Shown here: piece after piece, positions 34,880 through 47,986 of the stretch
Position numbering within the stretch: position 1 is the stretch's first letter
Layout: each line of letters begins with the position of its first letter
NCBI GenBank assembly: GCA_029747015.1
Contig: JAKOGI010000529.1
Coordinates: 224,501-288,500 of the forward strand
Direction of reading: 5' to 3'
DNA from: Carnegiea gigantea
Taxonomy: Eukaryota; Streptophyta; Magnoliopsida; Caryophyllales; Cactaceae
Length of the DNA: 64,000 nt
Position numbers and translations under genes: made by a program
The notes under the pieces: model-generated
What the model saw: the letters and a program-made list of their open reading frames with translations, nothing else
Told to the model about the DNA's origin: nothing
Database searches by the model: none

Positions 34880-35540
34880 GAGTTAGACTGTCTGCCAGAG
34901 AGTTCTTCAAACCCTATCGATGTTCAATAGAGAAGGAAAACTGGTTAAGCCATAATTGCCAATGTAGGAGTCGCCCTTGCGCTTGCATATTTGATAAATT
35001 CTTTTTCATAAAACCAAGTATTCTTTTGCAATTAGTTTGAACAAGAAAAGGTTTTGGGGTTAAAAAGATTAAGAATTTTTTAATTCCCTGTACGACTGCA
35101 AGAATTTCTTTTTTCATTGTAGGATAGTTGTATTCTGCCTTATTAAAACTTCCACTACATTATTTACAGAGTTTTTCTCCTTCTTCGATTTTGAGTACCG
35201 CACTCCAGTGCTCATTGTTGGCATCTGTTTTAAGAACTAAATCATCTCCTTCATTAGGCAAATTAAGAACAGGAAGATTTTTACACATCTTTTTGAAGTT
35301 TTGAGCAATCTTTGTATCATTAAGGCTCCATGGCCAACTTACTTTTTTCTTGAGTTTCTGCTGCAATGGCTTTCTTAATTTAGCTAAATCTTTAATGAAA
35401 TCTGAAGTATAGGTAAGACATCCAAGAAACCTTTCTGGTTGCTTTCTATATTCGATTTTTTTATGAAAATTTTCTATTTTTTCCAGAATATGCTTTTGTA
35501 GGATGAGTTTTTCAGCTTTCATCTCTAGGCCTAAGAACTC
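34880..35540 (-). pseudogene. pararetroviral RT connection and RNase H region
   Basis: 35522-35160 reads the connection region and the first RNase H Asp (LKTDAN). A stop at 35160 is followed by a second open stretch (35117-34914) with the KEILAVVQGI block that carries the RNase H Glu. The sequence ends near 34880. Confidence 0.8.
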
Positions 35541-35559
35541 AATTTCTTATTTAACATAA

Positions 35560-36230
35560 ATGCACTTGTTCTTTCCTAGTATAATACCATGATCGATGCA
35601 TCTTTGGGTAATAGCTAAAACATTATTTTGTGCTGTTTTATGATTTTGGAAAAGACAAGGATATCATCGATGTAAACTAAACAACAATGATTAAGGTCTT
35701 TGAAGATATTATCCATTCTCCTTTGGAATATTTGAGGCGTATTTTCAAGACCAAATGGCATTACTATCCATTCATAATGTCCTCATGGGGCACTAAATAC
35801 AGTTAAAGGAATACTCTCCTCATCCATTTTTATTTGCCAATAACCACTTTTGCAATCCATTTTCGAGAACCAAGAGATTTCTTGAATTCTATTGAAAAGG
35901 ACTGTTTTATCAGGAATATAGTAGCCATCAAAGACAGTATCATCTTTAAGCTTTTCGTAGTTTATTACCATTCTAGCTTTTTCTCTTTTTTCTTTAGCAT
36001 GATTTCTTATCATGGAGGCGGAACTGGTGTGGGGACTCTTGCTGTTTCTGATTAATTCTTTGTCCTGAAGTTCTTTGATTTGTTTATTAAACCCTTGAAT
36101 GTCCTGGTGTGTATACACCATTTGTTTAACCCAGATGATAGTGTTGAGATTTAATAAAGTGATTTTAGCAATTGTTTTGTCTTTATTCCAAAATTTTAGA
36201 GGATTATCAAAGTAGAGTTCTTTGCATAAT
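35560..36230 (-). pseudogene. pararetroviral reverse transcriptase
   Basis: An open stretch 36121-35783 has the caulimovirid RT fingers/palm blocks (ARMVINY, then FSKMDCKSGYWQ). A stop follows at 35783. The catalytic Y-I-D-D is present further on (about 35667-35678). Closest in pattern to Caulimoviridae rather than Ty3 elements. Confidence 0.85.
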
Positions 36231-36479
36231 TTTTCTTATTGTTCAACAATCTGCTCTTTAACAGATAACTCAAGTAATGAGATTTTTAGTGCTATTTCTC
36301 TTCGTGCAGGCATTACCTTCTCACCATGCTGGCTGCGTGTAAATTTAATTTTCTAATGAGTGTAAGCCTTACTTAATTTTTCAATAGGAATTGAGTGATC
36401 ATTAATTGTAAATATTATTTGGTTTATGGTCGGGGTGCAATGAAAATATAATCTTTGAAAATTATTTCCAATAATCATA

Positions 36480-37204
36480 TCATGAGAGGGTTGATTAGTA
36501 ACCTATAGAACTGGTATAATGCATTGAACTCTTCCTAATTCTATGGATAACCCTTCTATGACTTTATTGTGGCTCATAACACTATTATCAGCTATCCTTA
36601 CTTGTAACGGATTTTTAGCTCTTTTCTACATAAATTCAGCAAATAATGATATTTTTTCAAAGCATACAGAACAACCACTATCTATGTAAGTGCACAGTTC
36701 ATATTTATTATATCTCTCTAAACATACATTTATTGGGATGTAGATGCTATTAGGATTTGTATTAGTAGCTTCATAGCATATTTCCATAGTCATATTTTTG
36801 ACTAATTCATCCTCATAAATTGGTTCACTAACAATTCTTGCTTTGTACCTAATGACCTTTCCTTCTAGGCTCATAATTTGATCTTCACTGGGTCTTGCAG
36901 CTTCAAAACTCATTCTACTTATTTTACTGGCCAGGGTAATGGTATCATCTTCTTTAAGCTCTTCTTTAGCTGACGAGGATTCTTCTTCCCAATCTGATCT
37001 TGTAGTCACGCTTCTTAATAATTGAGGTTTTATGGTGATTTTACCCTCCTTGTTAATTTTTGTTATATTTTTCATATTGATCTTTGAAGGGTTGGCAAAG
37101 CTAAATATCCATGAACGATTGATTTTTATCTTCTGAAAATTGTATTTAATCCTCTGGATCTTTTGCATAGAGGTAGGGCTTTCAAATTTTTCTACTTCTA
37201 TCAT
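36480..37204 (-). pseudogene. pararetroviral aspartic protease region
   Basis: A 192-codon open stretch (37204-36626) ends shortly after a D-S-G active-site triplet (about 36673-36687). A stop at 36626 separates it from the continuing protease-like sequence to about 36480. Confidence 0.7.
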
Positions 37205-37688
37205 AGTTACCTTAGTCTTTGGGTCTATTATATTATCTAATTTATAGATAATTTTTCAAAATATCCTTGAAGGATATCCTCCTCTTTTTATGCCCATCCC
37301 AACTATTTTTATCTTAAGAGATAAGAAGTTTTTAGAAAATTCATCTTTGAGACTCATATAGTATCCCGGTCGGTAATTGAATACTATTGACCGATTATAT
37401 AAATTGGTCTTTATCCCTGTGATAATTTGATTATTAAATTTGATATGCCTAATGTCACAGAGTAAAGCATAAAAATAAATATCTTTGCCATAGTATTGTA
37501 ATGGAGTGATTTAAATTTGGACACTTCTGACATGAATATACCTATACTTTCTATCTTCGTCATGCTTAAGGATATTCTCTCAATTAATGAAATTAACTTT
37601 CCTAACGCCATACTCACAACCCTTTATCTCAATATCTGCTTCCATTATTTCACATACGTATTTGCTTTTTAATTAAAAGATGGATTTT

Positions 37689-38048
37689 TTATGGATCAAT
37701 GTCTTTTTGAATTATGGGAAGAACCCAATCTCCTTTGACTTCTTCATGATCATTGTTTACAACAAACTCTTCTCCTTGAAGATCACCAAGGCTAACCAAG
37801 CTACTTTCCATCATATGACTTGTTTTTTTATAGTCACTTTGTTCATTTTCATTGTCCAATATAATTTCAATAATTTCTTTGTTGTTACTTAGGGCTAGGT
37901 CTAATGCCTCATTTTCGCTAAGCTCAGCGTAATCTAGGCTTCCTAAAGTCTCAATAAGTTTGTTATTCTTCCGATTTTTGCATTCATTAGCATAATGCCC
38001 TACTTCTCCGCATGCCCAATATTTGCAGTTTTTTTTCCTGTGGGGCAA
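37689..38048 (-). pseudogene. pararetroviral zinc-knuckle (CCHC) region
   Basis: A 119-codon open stretch begins with a CX2C-X4-H-X4-C RNA-binding knuckle (38023-37981, four ligands present) after a basic run. An acidic region follows (to 37689). Position between coat protein and protease is standard. Confidence 0.78.
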
Positions 38049-38059
38049 TAGGTAGCTTT

Positions 38060-39020
38060 CCTAAAAAATCTATGTTTTTTAGGGTTTAGTTTGTTGTAAA
38101 ACTTTCTTTTATATTTCTCACCCCTTTGCTTGTTAAAGCTCTTTTTCTTATAGAATTTTCTTTTTCTTCTTTTCTCAGATTCCTTTCCCCATTGGTGAGG
38201 TGAATCCCAGCAAGTTAGGAATTGCTTCTTAATTTTCTTTTATTTTTTAAGATCAAGACACTGATCATTAACCCATTTCTTAAATAAGAAATTCTTGAAC
38301 CAAGGGTATTGATAACATCTACCCGTTCTAGATACACAATGTATGAAATTTATAGGATATGAAAATTTGTCATAGAACATACTAAGATTTGTCTCATTGT
38401 GTCCAATTTTGTAATAATATTGACTGAATTCAGCAATATAGTTTTCTAGGTATCTCATATCCCATAATTCTATATTGTCAATCCTTCTTTGCCATTCTCT
38501 TGCTTTTTCTTCAGAAACAAGTTTGGCTGGAATAAATTCGGTCTCAATTTCTTTGCATAAACTTTTAAACATTGCAGTTGGTGTCTCCATCATTCTTAAG
38601 GTGTTTTTACCTTCTTCAATTAATGAATCATATCAATCAGCTAAAGTGTTGGAAAAGCTATGTTCGATGTAATTTAAGAAATTGGCAGCAGTCCATATAG
38701 TACTTAAATTTAAGATACTATTCATGCCTCTTTTCTAATGTTCAAATATTCATTCTCTATTACGGGCTCCATCAATGTTTAAGATATATCCTGTTTGGCT
38801 AATTGGAGTAAGGCCAATTTCTTCAAAAGTTGTGGTTTTCCTTGGGACAAATCCAAAGAAAAAATTAGTTGTACATCCTACTGGAATGTATCTAGGTCTT
38901 AAGAAATGAGTATTTCTCCTACAAGGTTCACCAAATTCTTCAGGCCTAGGAACTATATTGTTAACTCTGTTTCATATAAGTCAATTTCTTCTCCAATTTC
39001 ATTAATCTCATTCTCAGCAG
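38060..39020 (-). pseudogene. pararetroviral coat protein region
   Basis: The best-preserved part (38593-38240) has the aromatic-rich coat-protein core (a YYYKIG block followed by FYDKFSYP), as in badnaviruses and relatives. It breaks by frameshift at about 38340 and again before 38240. Basic sequence follows to about 38060, just before the zinc knuckle. Confidence 0.7.
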
Positions 39021-39025
39021 CCATT

Positions 39026-39635
39026 TTACCATATTTTTTTATCTAATTTTCTTTTAATTTCTTCTAATGGTAATGCATTAAGATCATCAAGTTTAATAAG
39101 GTTTATTTGCTGATATATTTCTTCTTCTAATTGGACATTATTAGTCTCTTTATTATCATCCGATAATACATCATGTTTATCACTAATTGCGCTTATGATT
39201 TTATTTAATTCTTCTGCGTTTTGCCGTTTGTGGAACATATTTGTAGTTCGTCAAGAGTATATTACTTATACTCTATCTTCTTCTTCTTTCTCTGCTTTTT
39301 CAGCTGATTTTTCACCTAATACTTTTTGAATTTTTATCTCATGTAAAGGAAATGGAATCTTATTTTTTGGGTTTTGGAAATAATATTTATGCTGAAAAGG
39401 AGTACTAATACTGGAAGTGGTTTTACTGCGATACCTTACTTCGTTAACTAGTGAAAGGTGGATTACAGATATCTGCTTCTTAAGTTCTTTTACCTCGGTC
39501 TTAATTTTAGTTATTTCTGCTTCTAATCTTAAAACTATCTTAGGAATATAGTTTAATTGTGGTGCTAATGGAGAAAGTCCTTCTGGTGTGTGAACAATGT
39601 GAGAATAATTTGGTCCAGGGCAAGCCAGTGATGAT
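39026..39635 (-). pseudogene. pararetroviral polyprotein, part before the coat protein
   Basis: From 39635 down the minus strand reads a Lys/Glu/Leu-rich stretch with heptad-like spacing (about 39600-39470), then a basic linker, then an acidic 70-codon block (39238-39026). This matches the poorly conserved region between movement protein and coat protein. There is at least one stop, near 39250. The 5' side is cut off by the neighbouring repeat. Confidence 0.6.
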
Positions 39636-42600
39636 TGTTGAGCAAAAATTTAATAAAAATAAATAAAATACACAACACAACTTTCCGACGTGCAAAAATG
39701 TACATCGGTTTATTTTAAGTATGACCCTATTGAAGAGGATAAACCTCCTTAATTACGTCCCTCTCTCGGGGGACCACCTTTTGATTCCGACTTGTTCTGT
39801 TTTACCTTTTTTTTCTTTGTTTTGTTTGCGTTAATAAGACTTTATATAATTTGAATCGACAATTATCATATTTTTAATGTCGAATCGCCCGTATCGAAAA
39901 CTTAGTTGCATCAAATAGTGACTGTATAGGCACCTTCCAGGAAGGGTACTATACATACACATTCTTCATGTGCAGATTAGGGAACGGACAATTTTATTTA
40001 ATTTGAAATTTGGGTTGCACTCATTTTTTGTTGTGAGCTGCCTACATACCTCTTTTATAAAGAATCAAACCAGTCATAGTTCTTTAATTTTATTTGATTT
40101 AATTTATCTTTTATTTCGGTTGAGTTATTAACCATTTGATATGATTTTATTTGTTTATGCTGGCCTTAAAAGTGACCATAGTTTTGGTTTAATTTTGATG
40201 ATTGAAAATTCTTTTTGAATCATAGCTAAGTTGCATTTTTAGCCATTTCATGAATTTTGTTTACCGACTTAAGTTTTTGTTGAGGTTGGTCCATTAATTT
40301 GGTTTAGCTTGCGATTGCACCCGAAATTTATTTAAGGGTTTCCTACGTACCCTTAGTGGGATCAAATCGATATAGTTCGTGGCCCAAAATTATTTTTTTA
40401 GGCTTGCATCCTGGGGAAAAATTTGGTGAGCTTGGTTGTGTATTTGGCTCTGGATTAGCCCATTTTTCTGTACTAATTATTTGAGAAAGATTCGTCTTTT
40501 TGAGAAGCTGGGGCTTTCATTTGTTTTGGTTACGTAATGTGTAACCAAGAGTTACAGAATTGTAATTTGGTCTTTTATGAAGCAGGGTGAATATTAATAA
40601 GGTTTTCTTTGGTCCATTTCATGGACTGGGAAATTTGAGGGGTCGGTTTCTATATTTGCGGGGCTTAACTTCTTGTCCTTTGAGTAGGTAAGGTAGAATC
40701 GACTTAGAAAATTCACTTTCTGTGAAGTGGGGGTATCGGTTTGTATTTCCTTGGAGCTCACGTCCTTGTCGACTTATTTTGGTACGTAAGCCACAATGAA
40801 GGGATAGATATCAGTTGGAAAATTACTCCCTTTAAACAGCCGATTTAATTTGTTCGTACTTCGACAATACAATTTAATTTGATAACTTAGATTTGACTTC
40901 CCTGTTTTTTTCTTAAACTCATGCATGCAACATGTTTCAGGGTTTTGTTATCTTGTAAGAGTATGGGAATTAATGCACTCCATTTTTATTTTTTACCCAC
41001 CAAATTAGGCTGATAGCATATCACCGAGCCCCCCTCTTTTAAACGTGGCCAGATTGATTTTTTTATTAAAGTGGCTATAATCCCTTCTGTTTCCATTTCC
41101 TTAATTTTAAGGGAATTTAAATAATCCACTTGTTTGGAGCAAATCACACTGAGCAGTCCACGTTTTGTTTTGTTTAATTTTGTTTACTTTTTTTTTTTAG
41201 TTCTCAACCAACCAATTTGTTTGCTTTTTTTTGGTTTAAAAAAAGGATTATCACTAATTTGAAAAAGAGTCCAACATCTATTGGGGACTCTTATGTTAAA
41301 AACCTTGATTGATGCAAACTTGTGCAGGCCTATAAAAGCAATGGACTCATCCTCCGCTTTTCACGTCTTCAAATCAATTAGACTTTCACTGTAACGACTT
41401 GTACGATTTGCTTGATTTGATTGGAGCATTTACTAAGTCGAACTTCTTCACCTTTTTGTTAAAGGTTTGTCTATGGTGACTTCCTTATACAAAAGAAATT
41501 TTTTTAGTTGAATTATTGTTATCATTTTTTTATGCCAACTCGTAAAAGAAGAAAACGAATCAAGATCCGCAAGGATCTATATTCCATAAGTTTATAAGAA
41601 CTTAAGATCCGCAAGGATCAACATCCTACGAACATATAAGAGTTGGAGATATGAAGGCGATGGTAAATAGATCTTGGGGTAAATACAAATGTAGTTTACA
41701 ACATCTTTTTTTTTTTTTTTTTTAACTCCTCCTGCTTCTATCTACACTTTTAATGCGAATTCATTACATCGTGATTCATCCCCTATCTATTGATTTATGG
41801 GACTCAGAAGACAAATGGGTTTGAATCGAATTACCCAAATTGAGTCTCGAGAACTTGATACATCACCCCTTTTTTTTTAGTTTGAGCGATATGCAAAATT
41901 GGGACTGAAGGGAACCCTTACACGTCCATATTTTATTTTATTTTACTTTATTTTTTTTTCAGAATGAAGTAATTAACATCATGGATAATTAGCCTGAGGC
42001 CATTAACGCCAAATAAAACCACTTTTCTTGATGATTGAATATCGAGATCTTTGATCCGTAGACATTGCACTAGCAATTTTATAATGATAACCAATTTATA
42101 GCAAACAGTCATGAGCGGATCAAGATGTATATTAATTGGGAATCAATTTAATACAATTTTACAATGTTAGCAATTTTTATAGCAGATGATTATGAACTCT
42201 ATCCATCTAATTCTGGATCTTTATGACTTTAATTTAAGAGTCCTTTCAAATTTAAATTTATGAGTCCTTGTGGACTCTGAACTCAAATGAATCCATTTTT
42301 TTTTTATTCTTTTTTGAGTCCTTACGAACTTGGGATTCTTACAAGTTCGAATTTATGAGTCCTTTTGAACTCAAAATTTCATGATTATCCCATTTTGATC
42401 CTTTTTAATTCATAATAGAATATTCACGGAAGAGATGAATCTAGAGGGGAGTGATAGAGGAGAGGCTCAATCAACTTAACTCTACGCTTTTGTTACCTTT
42501 TAATTGTTAGAGGACTGGCGTCAAAAAGGAATGAACGGGCAACAATTGTTCTTCTTCTTCTTCAAACCAGAGATTCCCCCCCCCCCCTATGCTCTACTTT

Positions 42601-42705
42601 TTGTCTCACCCTTTGTGTCTTGCTTGCAGCGTGTCCCTTCTTTTCCTTTACAGTTTTGGCGTGCCTTCTATTTGTTTTTTTTTTTCTGCGTTTCCCCCCT
42701 TCCTC

Positions 42706-42713
42706 CTTTTATA
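42706..42713 (-). promoter_or_regulatory. TATA box of the LTR-like part, left copy
   Basis: The minus strand reads TATAAAAG, followed by a purine-rich run. It has the right orientation for transcription toward 39636, as expected of an LTR promoter. An inference from sequence only. Confidence 0.4.
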
Positions 42714-43292
42714 TTATTCCTTGATTAACACATCTAGGTGGTTAATGTCGCTAACTTCCACGTTGAAGCATCGCTAGCAAAATGGCATAGTGGGGAGGTG
42801 ATGTGTCATTATGGCCAATCATCTAACATTGAATTTTTTGCTCATTTAACGGCCAATCATCACTCATGAATTAACTAATCATGGCTTTATATAATGCATA
42901 AACTTAATAAATAACAATAATGTCCACAAGATAGTTAGCCCACTATTGTGGGTCTACCTTGTCCATTGTCAATGAACTATCTTATTTGTCCCGCTAAATT
43001 TTGTTTTTTTTGGCCATTATAATAAAACTAGTTTCGTAAAAATTTGTAGTCCAACAATGATTCAAGCGTTAATCACCGTTAAACAAAGTTAATTACCTAA
43101 ATTAATCATTAATTAGCTTAATGATCTCAATTATTTTTGGTCACGTGTCTCTGATACCAGATGAAAGAGAAAGATGAGTTCTACTAGTGGGCAAAATACC
43201 ATATACACAATTTTAAACTTTTTGAAAGTAAGTTTTTAAACATTGAGGGTAGATTTGCAAATATGAAAAGTTTAAGGGCTTAAAAAGAAAAC

Positions 43293-44029
43293 TTAAACAG
43301 TGAACGGTAGCCTTAAAATAGTTTTCACATAATAAAAGGGACCTGATAATCTATTTTGAGAACACAAGGCCCTGAAAATAGATTTCACAAAATAGTAGAG
43401 CATGTACGTGTCTCCCTCCGGCTCTGTTAGAATCTTCTCTCTAATAGCCATCTCATGCTCACGCGATGGCACTATACGCCCTCCAGATTGCTGTGATGTA
43501 GCCTGCACATGAGGCTGTGGAGTATATTGTGGAGTAGGTTCTACAAGAGGCGGTGGAGTAGGGTGTAGAGTAGGCTGTATAGGAGGCTGAAGCAATGGTT
43601 GACTTTGTTGCATGGTTCCCAGCATGCTCATACTCAAGTTTGTGTTTATGGCATAAATGACCAAAAAGTGTTCCAAAATGCCGGATTCACTACTCTCGCC
43701 CCTGACGTGTCCCTAGCATGGGATGCTTGCAAACCTACATCTTGGTTGTGTCCAGGGACCTGGTTCAGGTCCAAAAGGGGGAACCCCATGCGTGGATCTA
43801 TATGTGGGGTAGGCATGAAGGACGTACTATCTGCCCAATTCGGTGGGACTCTGATAGGTGAGCCATACGTGCGCTCCCCCGTCCACATCTTCCGGTGAAT
43901 GACTGTCTGCATCCAAAAGTCACGCCCCTCTGCTCCAGCGCAGCTAACGTTGTAGATCCCTGTCTGCCATCTTTGACATAGAAAAGTAGTTATTGTAACA
44001 ATGCAAATCAATGAACACAGTATTCTCAC
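43293..44029 (-). pseudogene. second CACTA reading region (Pro/Gln-rich), left copy
   Basis: Two overlapping minus-strand stretches (44029-43646 and 43676-43293). The first has an APN-like WADSTSFMPTP region, the second a Pro/Gln/Thr-rich segment (QPLLQPPIQPTLHPTPPPL). It lies downstream of TNP2 in the same direction, where CACTA elements often carry a second gene (TnpA/Transposase_24 type). No clear domain is recognised. The copy at 58862-59598 differs by only a few residues. Confidence 0.45.
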
Positions 44030-44162
44030 AATTTAATTAACAATGCAAATCAAATGTTCATATTCATAAAGTACATCATTTGAGAATCACATGAAATGCA
44101 CACGAAGGACACTGTTACAATTGCATAGATAGAAAACCTAAGTATGATGCAATGAGTACAAA

Positions 44163-47100
44163 TTAACATTCGTCGTCTTCATCCTGATCCTCTTTGTCAT
44201 CTACATCCTCATCATCATCCTCATTATCGTCATTCGACCGGTATTACATTTCACCATCGTCATTTTCGGTATCTGTTTCTGCATCATCCCACTCCCCTTC
44301 CTCAAACTCGTCCACATCATCGGGTTGTTGTTCTTCTGATGCGTCGACATCAATAACTTCCACTTCATCCATAACCCCTGATACGTCAACCAAGAATTGT
44401 GGCAAGGTTTCTGAAATTCGAGAGGTTGACGCCATTCCATCTTCTTGGAAAACAGGGTTCACTTTAATAGCATCCTCTTGCATGTCTGGACATTGTTTGG
44501 GCTTATTTGTAAGAGCAGCCCACCAATTTGCTTTATGGGGAACATCCTATGGGTATGGGATGTAAAATACTTGGTACGCAAAATCCCCAATGATGAAAGG
44601 GTCATACTTTCCATTTTTGCATTAGATGTTAATTTCAAAAGTACAGTTCAACTTGGAGTACCGTGTGCCCTGAGGATTGGATGGATCGTACCATTCACAT
44701 CGAAATAGTAAGCATCGTTTTATAGGCTCCCTTGGGCACTCCAGTTGGAGTACTTTGTCAGGCCATCCCGCTCCCATCCTCTTTCGAAGTCCTTTTCACA
44801 AGAACACCACATGATTTGGTCTTCTTATTCATACTTCTTGTTCTAGTATGAAATCTTATCCCACGCACTTTTTACCCTGTGAATGGCTGCACAATATGAA
44901 TGGGTCCTTCAGCCATTTGTTGTAACCATGATTGCCTTCCATCATTGAAAACATGTGAATAATAAACCTGTAACATGTCCAAACTCCTAAGCAATTAGGA
45001 TGTCATGATAATTTTTACAATGCATTATGTAATGAAATAGGGTAAAGTACACGAAAGGGGTATATAGAAGCACACACATTTTATTTCAGCCATTCTGAGA
45101 ATTTGGCTTCAATAATCTTATCTATATCTTCAGGCGACATGTTAGCATGTCCCGTTGTGATCCAATTATAGAAGTACCTACAGAAACATTGTGCTTGTTA
45201 TTCTCATTACAAGTACCATACTATTTTGAAAGTGTGTTGAGTACTTACTGTAGATACGGTTGTATCTCATTACAGCTAAGCAGTATGTGCAAATGGGCAG
45301 TGTTGTATTTAGCTTGTGTAAGGTAACGTTTACGACATTGACCAAATGGAGCGCCCTTCATTTGGAATACTGTAAATGTTGTAGGTGGATCATGTTGGTA
45401 CAAGACTTCATTTCTTGCAATCATGGAGTTCATGGATGGAAGAGTTGTGTCAAAGTAGTACGAACCAAATGTCTTAATTTCGTACATCAGGTACGCCATC
45501 ACCATAGAATTCTCAGGCTTGGACTTATTCTTGGCCGTTTGTTCAAGCCACTTGAAGAACCTTTCGAAGGGGTACATCCATCGATAATGAACTGGACCAC
45601 CTAGGTAAGCTTCTTGTGCTAAATGCACTAGAAGATGTTCTATAATATTCCAGAAACCAGGAGGAAAAATTGTCTCCAATTTGTATAATATTATGGCAAT
45701 TTGTTGATGCGTCTCCATGAGTTGTTCCTCATGAAGGACACTTACACATCTAACTTGTGACGTAGAAGCTACTGTCTCTAGTATGGAAGGTCCCAAAAGA
45801 TACTATATTTTGTCCAGTTGCGAATGTTCTTAGTGAAAACAGAGATTTGACACTCTGATTGGTCCGTAACTTTAGGGAACTTATGTACACGTTCAAGTTC
45901 AACATCTGGCGGTACTCTCTACAGAGGTTGCCCATGCACTATTCAGTTCTTAGTGAAGGAACTCTTATTTCATCTGAATGCATGGTGTCGGGGTAAAAAG
46001 CAGCGATGACAATCAAACCACGACATCTTTTGACCATGTCGTAGGTAAGTCGTACGTATCCGATCTTGGCACACTGGACAAGAGAACGCTTAATGGGTAC
46101 TCTAGCCTGACAACATTCCATCAGCTAGGAAGTTATTAATTGTCCACATCAAAGCGACCCTCATTGTAAATGTTTAATTTTTATGGACATCATACGTATC
46201 CAAGCCTTCATTCCATAAAGTCTATAACTCATCGATAAGTGGTAGTAGGTACACATCTATCTTATTCTTAGGGTTTTAGGGACTCGGTATGAGACATGCC
46301 AGGAACATGTATAGGAGCTTCATGCAGAGATATGGTGGCAAGTTGTACAAACACATAATAATCAGCCATACAGAATATGGTCTTGTTGAATTTGAGTGTG
46401 GTGAGAATCCATGAGCGCATAGACTAAGTCGTACATTCCGTGGCTCTGCAGCAAATGAAGTGTGGATTTGGTCAAAGTGTTTCCATGCTGTAGTGTCTGA
46501 AGGATAGCTAAGCACACCATCTTGTGCTGCATGATTGCTATGCCACACCATGTGCTATACAGTCTTCTTTGATGCATACAGTCACTGTAACCTTGGAATG
46601 AGAGGCATGTAATGCATCTTAGCACAGGGGATCGGCTTGTTCCTTCCGTTAGGGTTCCTCATCGGTTTATACCTTTCACTCCCATAAAAGTTACACGCTG
46701 AAAGGGTAGCATCAGCCTTGTAATATATCACATAACCTTTAGGGCAATAGTGAATAGTCTCACATCCAACCCCAACTCCTTAACTCTCCTTTGAATAGCA
46801 TTAAAATCTTTTAGAATGCAGTTTGGAGTCGGGGTCATCTCTTGCATCAGACGTAATACATCATCAAAGTAACGATTGGACATATTATGTTCTGATTTAA
46901 TACTTAGCAACCTCATAGTAGTAGAGAACTTAGTATGAGTGTGCAACCCCTCATACAACAGTTGTTGTGCCAAATGGAGCATAGTATAAAATGCTTCTGC
47001 ATTAGCATTCATTCCAGTATCGACATTTATGTCATCAGATCTGAACGCATCATTTAGCATTGACTCCATCTGATGCCCATCATAACCTCCAGTCTGGTGC

Positions 47101-47453
47101 TCATGCTTATTGTACACTAGGCTTGATTGGTTCACCCACGCGGAGGTAGTGGCCTCTTCATGAATTGAAGGCTCTGCCTCCCCATGGCTTATCCAGAACC
47201 AGTAATATTATGCAAACCCTTTATTGTACAAATGCATTTTAACTTCATTAGAGTATAGGTATTTAGTATTCTTGCATTTAGCACAGGGGCACTGATGCAC
47301 TCCGTTCGTGATGAAGTCATGTTGGGCTCGAGCATACTTATTAAATTCCTTCACCCCATTAATAAATTGGTCCCGCAATTCCCCAGTATATTTATCTCTT
47401 CGGTGATACATCCACAAGCGATGATGTAGTACATCCATTTCAAATCTGCTCAC
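44163..47453 (-). pseudogene. CACTA TNP2-type transposase, left copy
   Basis: From 47453: N-terminal transposase-associated domain (CPCAKCKN, YNKGFA, stop at 47205, then FWISHGE). The TNP2 core (PF02992) lies at about 46760-46270 (KMHYMPLIPRL, then FAAEPRNVRLSLCAHGFSP and YNLPPYLCMK). DUF4218 (45720-45245; LPPGFWNIIEHLLVHL-like, YRWMYPFERF), DUF4216 (about 44720-44540) and an acidic Asp/Glu-rich tail ending at 44163 follow. Stops at 47205 and 44244 and frameshifts near 46760 and 46600 break it; some gaps may be introns. Domain order is complete for the family. No CACTA termini were found. Confidence 0.85.
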
Positions 47454-47986
47454 TGTTAAATGTGATTCAGGTCATATCATATGTGTCATGCCCCGAGATA
47501 AAAATGTTATGGCACTTAAACAGGATGGTGGTTAGAAGCAAAGTTGCCAAAGTTCACTCACAACATTAACAAAACTACAAGAATACTAAGCATGTATTCA
47601 GCAAAATTATGCAATTCACTTAATCATTTGACATAATAGCAACTTCGCACAATGAAAAAAGTTGTACATCAATAACACCTACCTCGTGACACTTACAACA
47701 ACATTTGCAAGATTTAGTTGCGATGTCATCGAATGTTCATTTTTTTCCTCATCCTAGGATCTAAAGTCAACCCGCACAAATGATCAGTATACAAGAAGAC
47801 ATGTTAATACACTATATTACATCATACACAAAATTATTTATGACACTGCATTTTATTATCTTTGGAGATAAGATACAATCCATAAAGACGTACGCAAGAA
47901 GTTCACCATTATCACTTTAGGGTATGCACATGCTACACCTAAATGACATCTATGAATGACATATTTTCACATTTTCTACCAATTAT
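47454..47986. other. non-coding stretch upstream of TNP2, left copy
   Basis: No genes. It lies between the TNP2 start and the telomere-like array and is almost identical to 63023-63555. Confidence 0.5.

Larger units (their letters stand above)
33190..39635 (-). mobile_element. endogenous pararetrovirus (Caulimoviridae), decayed and truncated
   Basis: Minus-strand blocks follow caulimovirid polyprotein order: N-terminal coiled-coil region, coat protein, zinc knuckle, aspartic protease, reverse transcriptase, RNase H. A further unidentified reading region follows, then a non-coding region with a TATA box. No integrase is seen and no flanking LTRs are found, which separates it from Ty3 retroelements. 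All blocks have stops or frameshifts. The movement-protein region expected upstream is missing, because the sequence stops abruptly at 39635 where the long direct repeat begins. The genus cannot be fixed; florendovirus-like or petuvirus-like are both possible. Confidence 0.85.

Noticed and set aside
43147..43159. TGGTATCAGAGAC on the minus strand, like an iMet primer-binding site, with TTTCA two bases upstream
   Set aside because: No LTR pair or internal region is found around it; it could be a remnant of a TRIM but nothing else supports that.
43168..43186. CACTAGTAGAA on the minus strand, like a CACTA terminus
   Set aside because: It points away from the TNP2 gene, and no matching partner terminus with a 3-bp duplication was found.
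44194..44565. Ser-rich + strand frame (also at 59763-60134)
   Set aside because: It is the antisense of the acidic tail of the TNP2 transposase.
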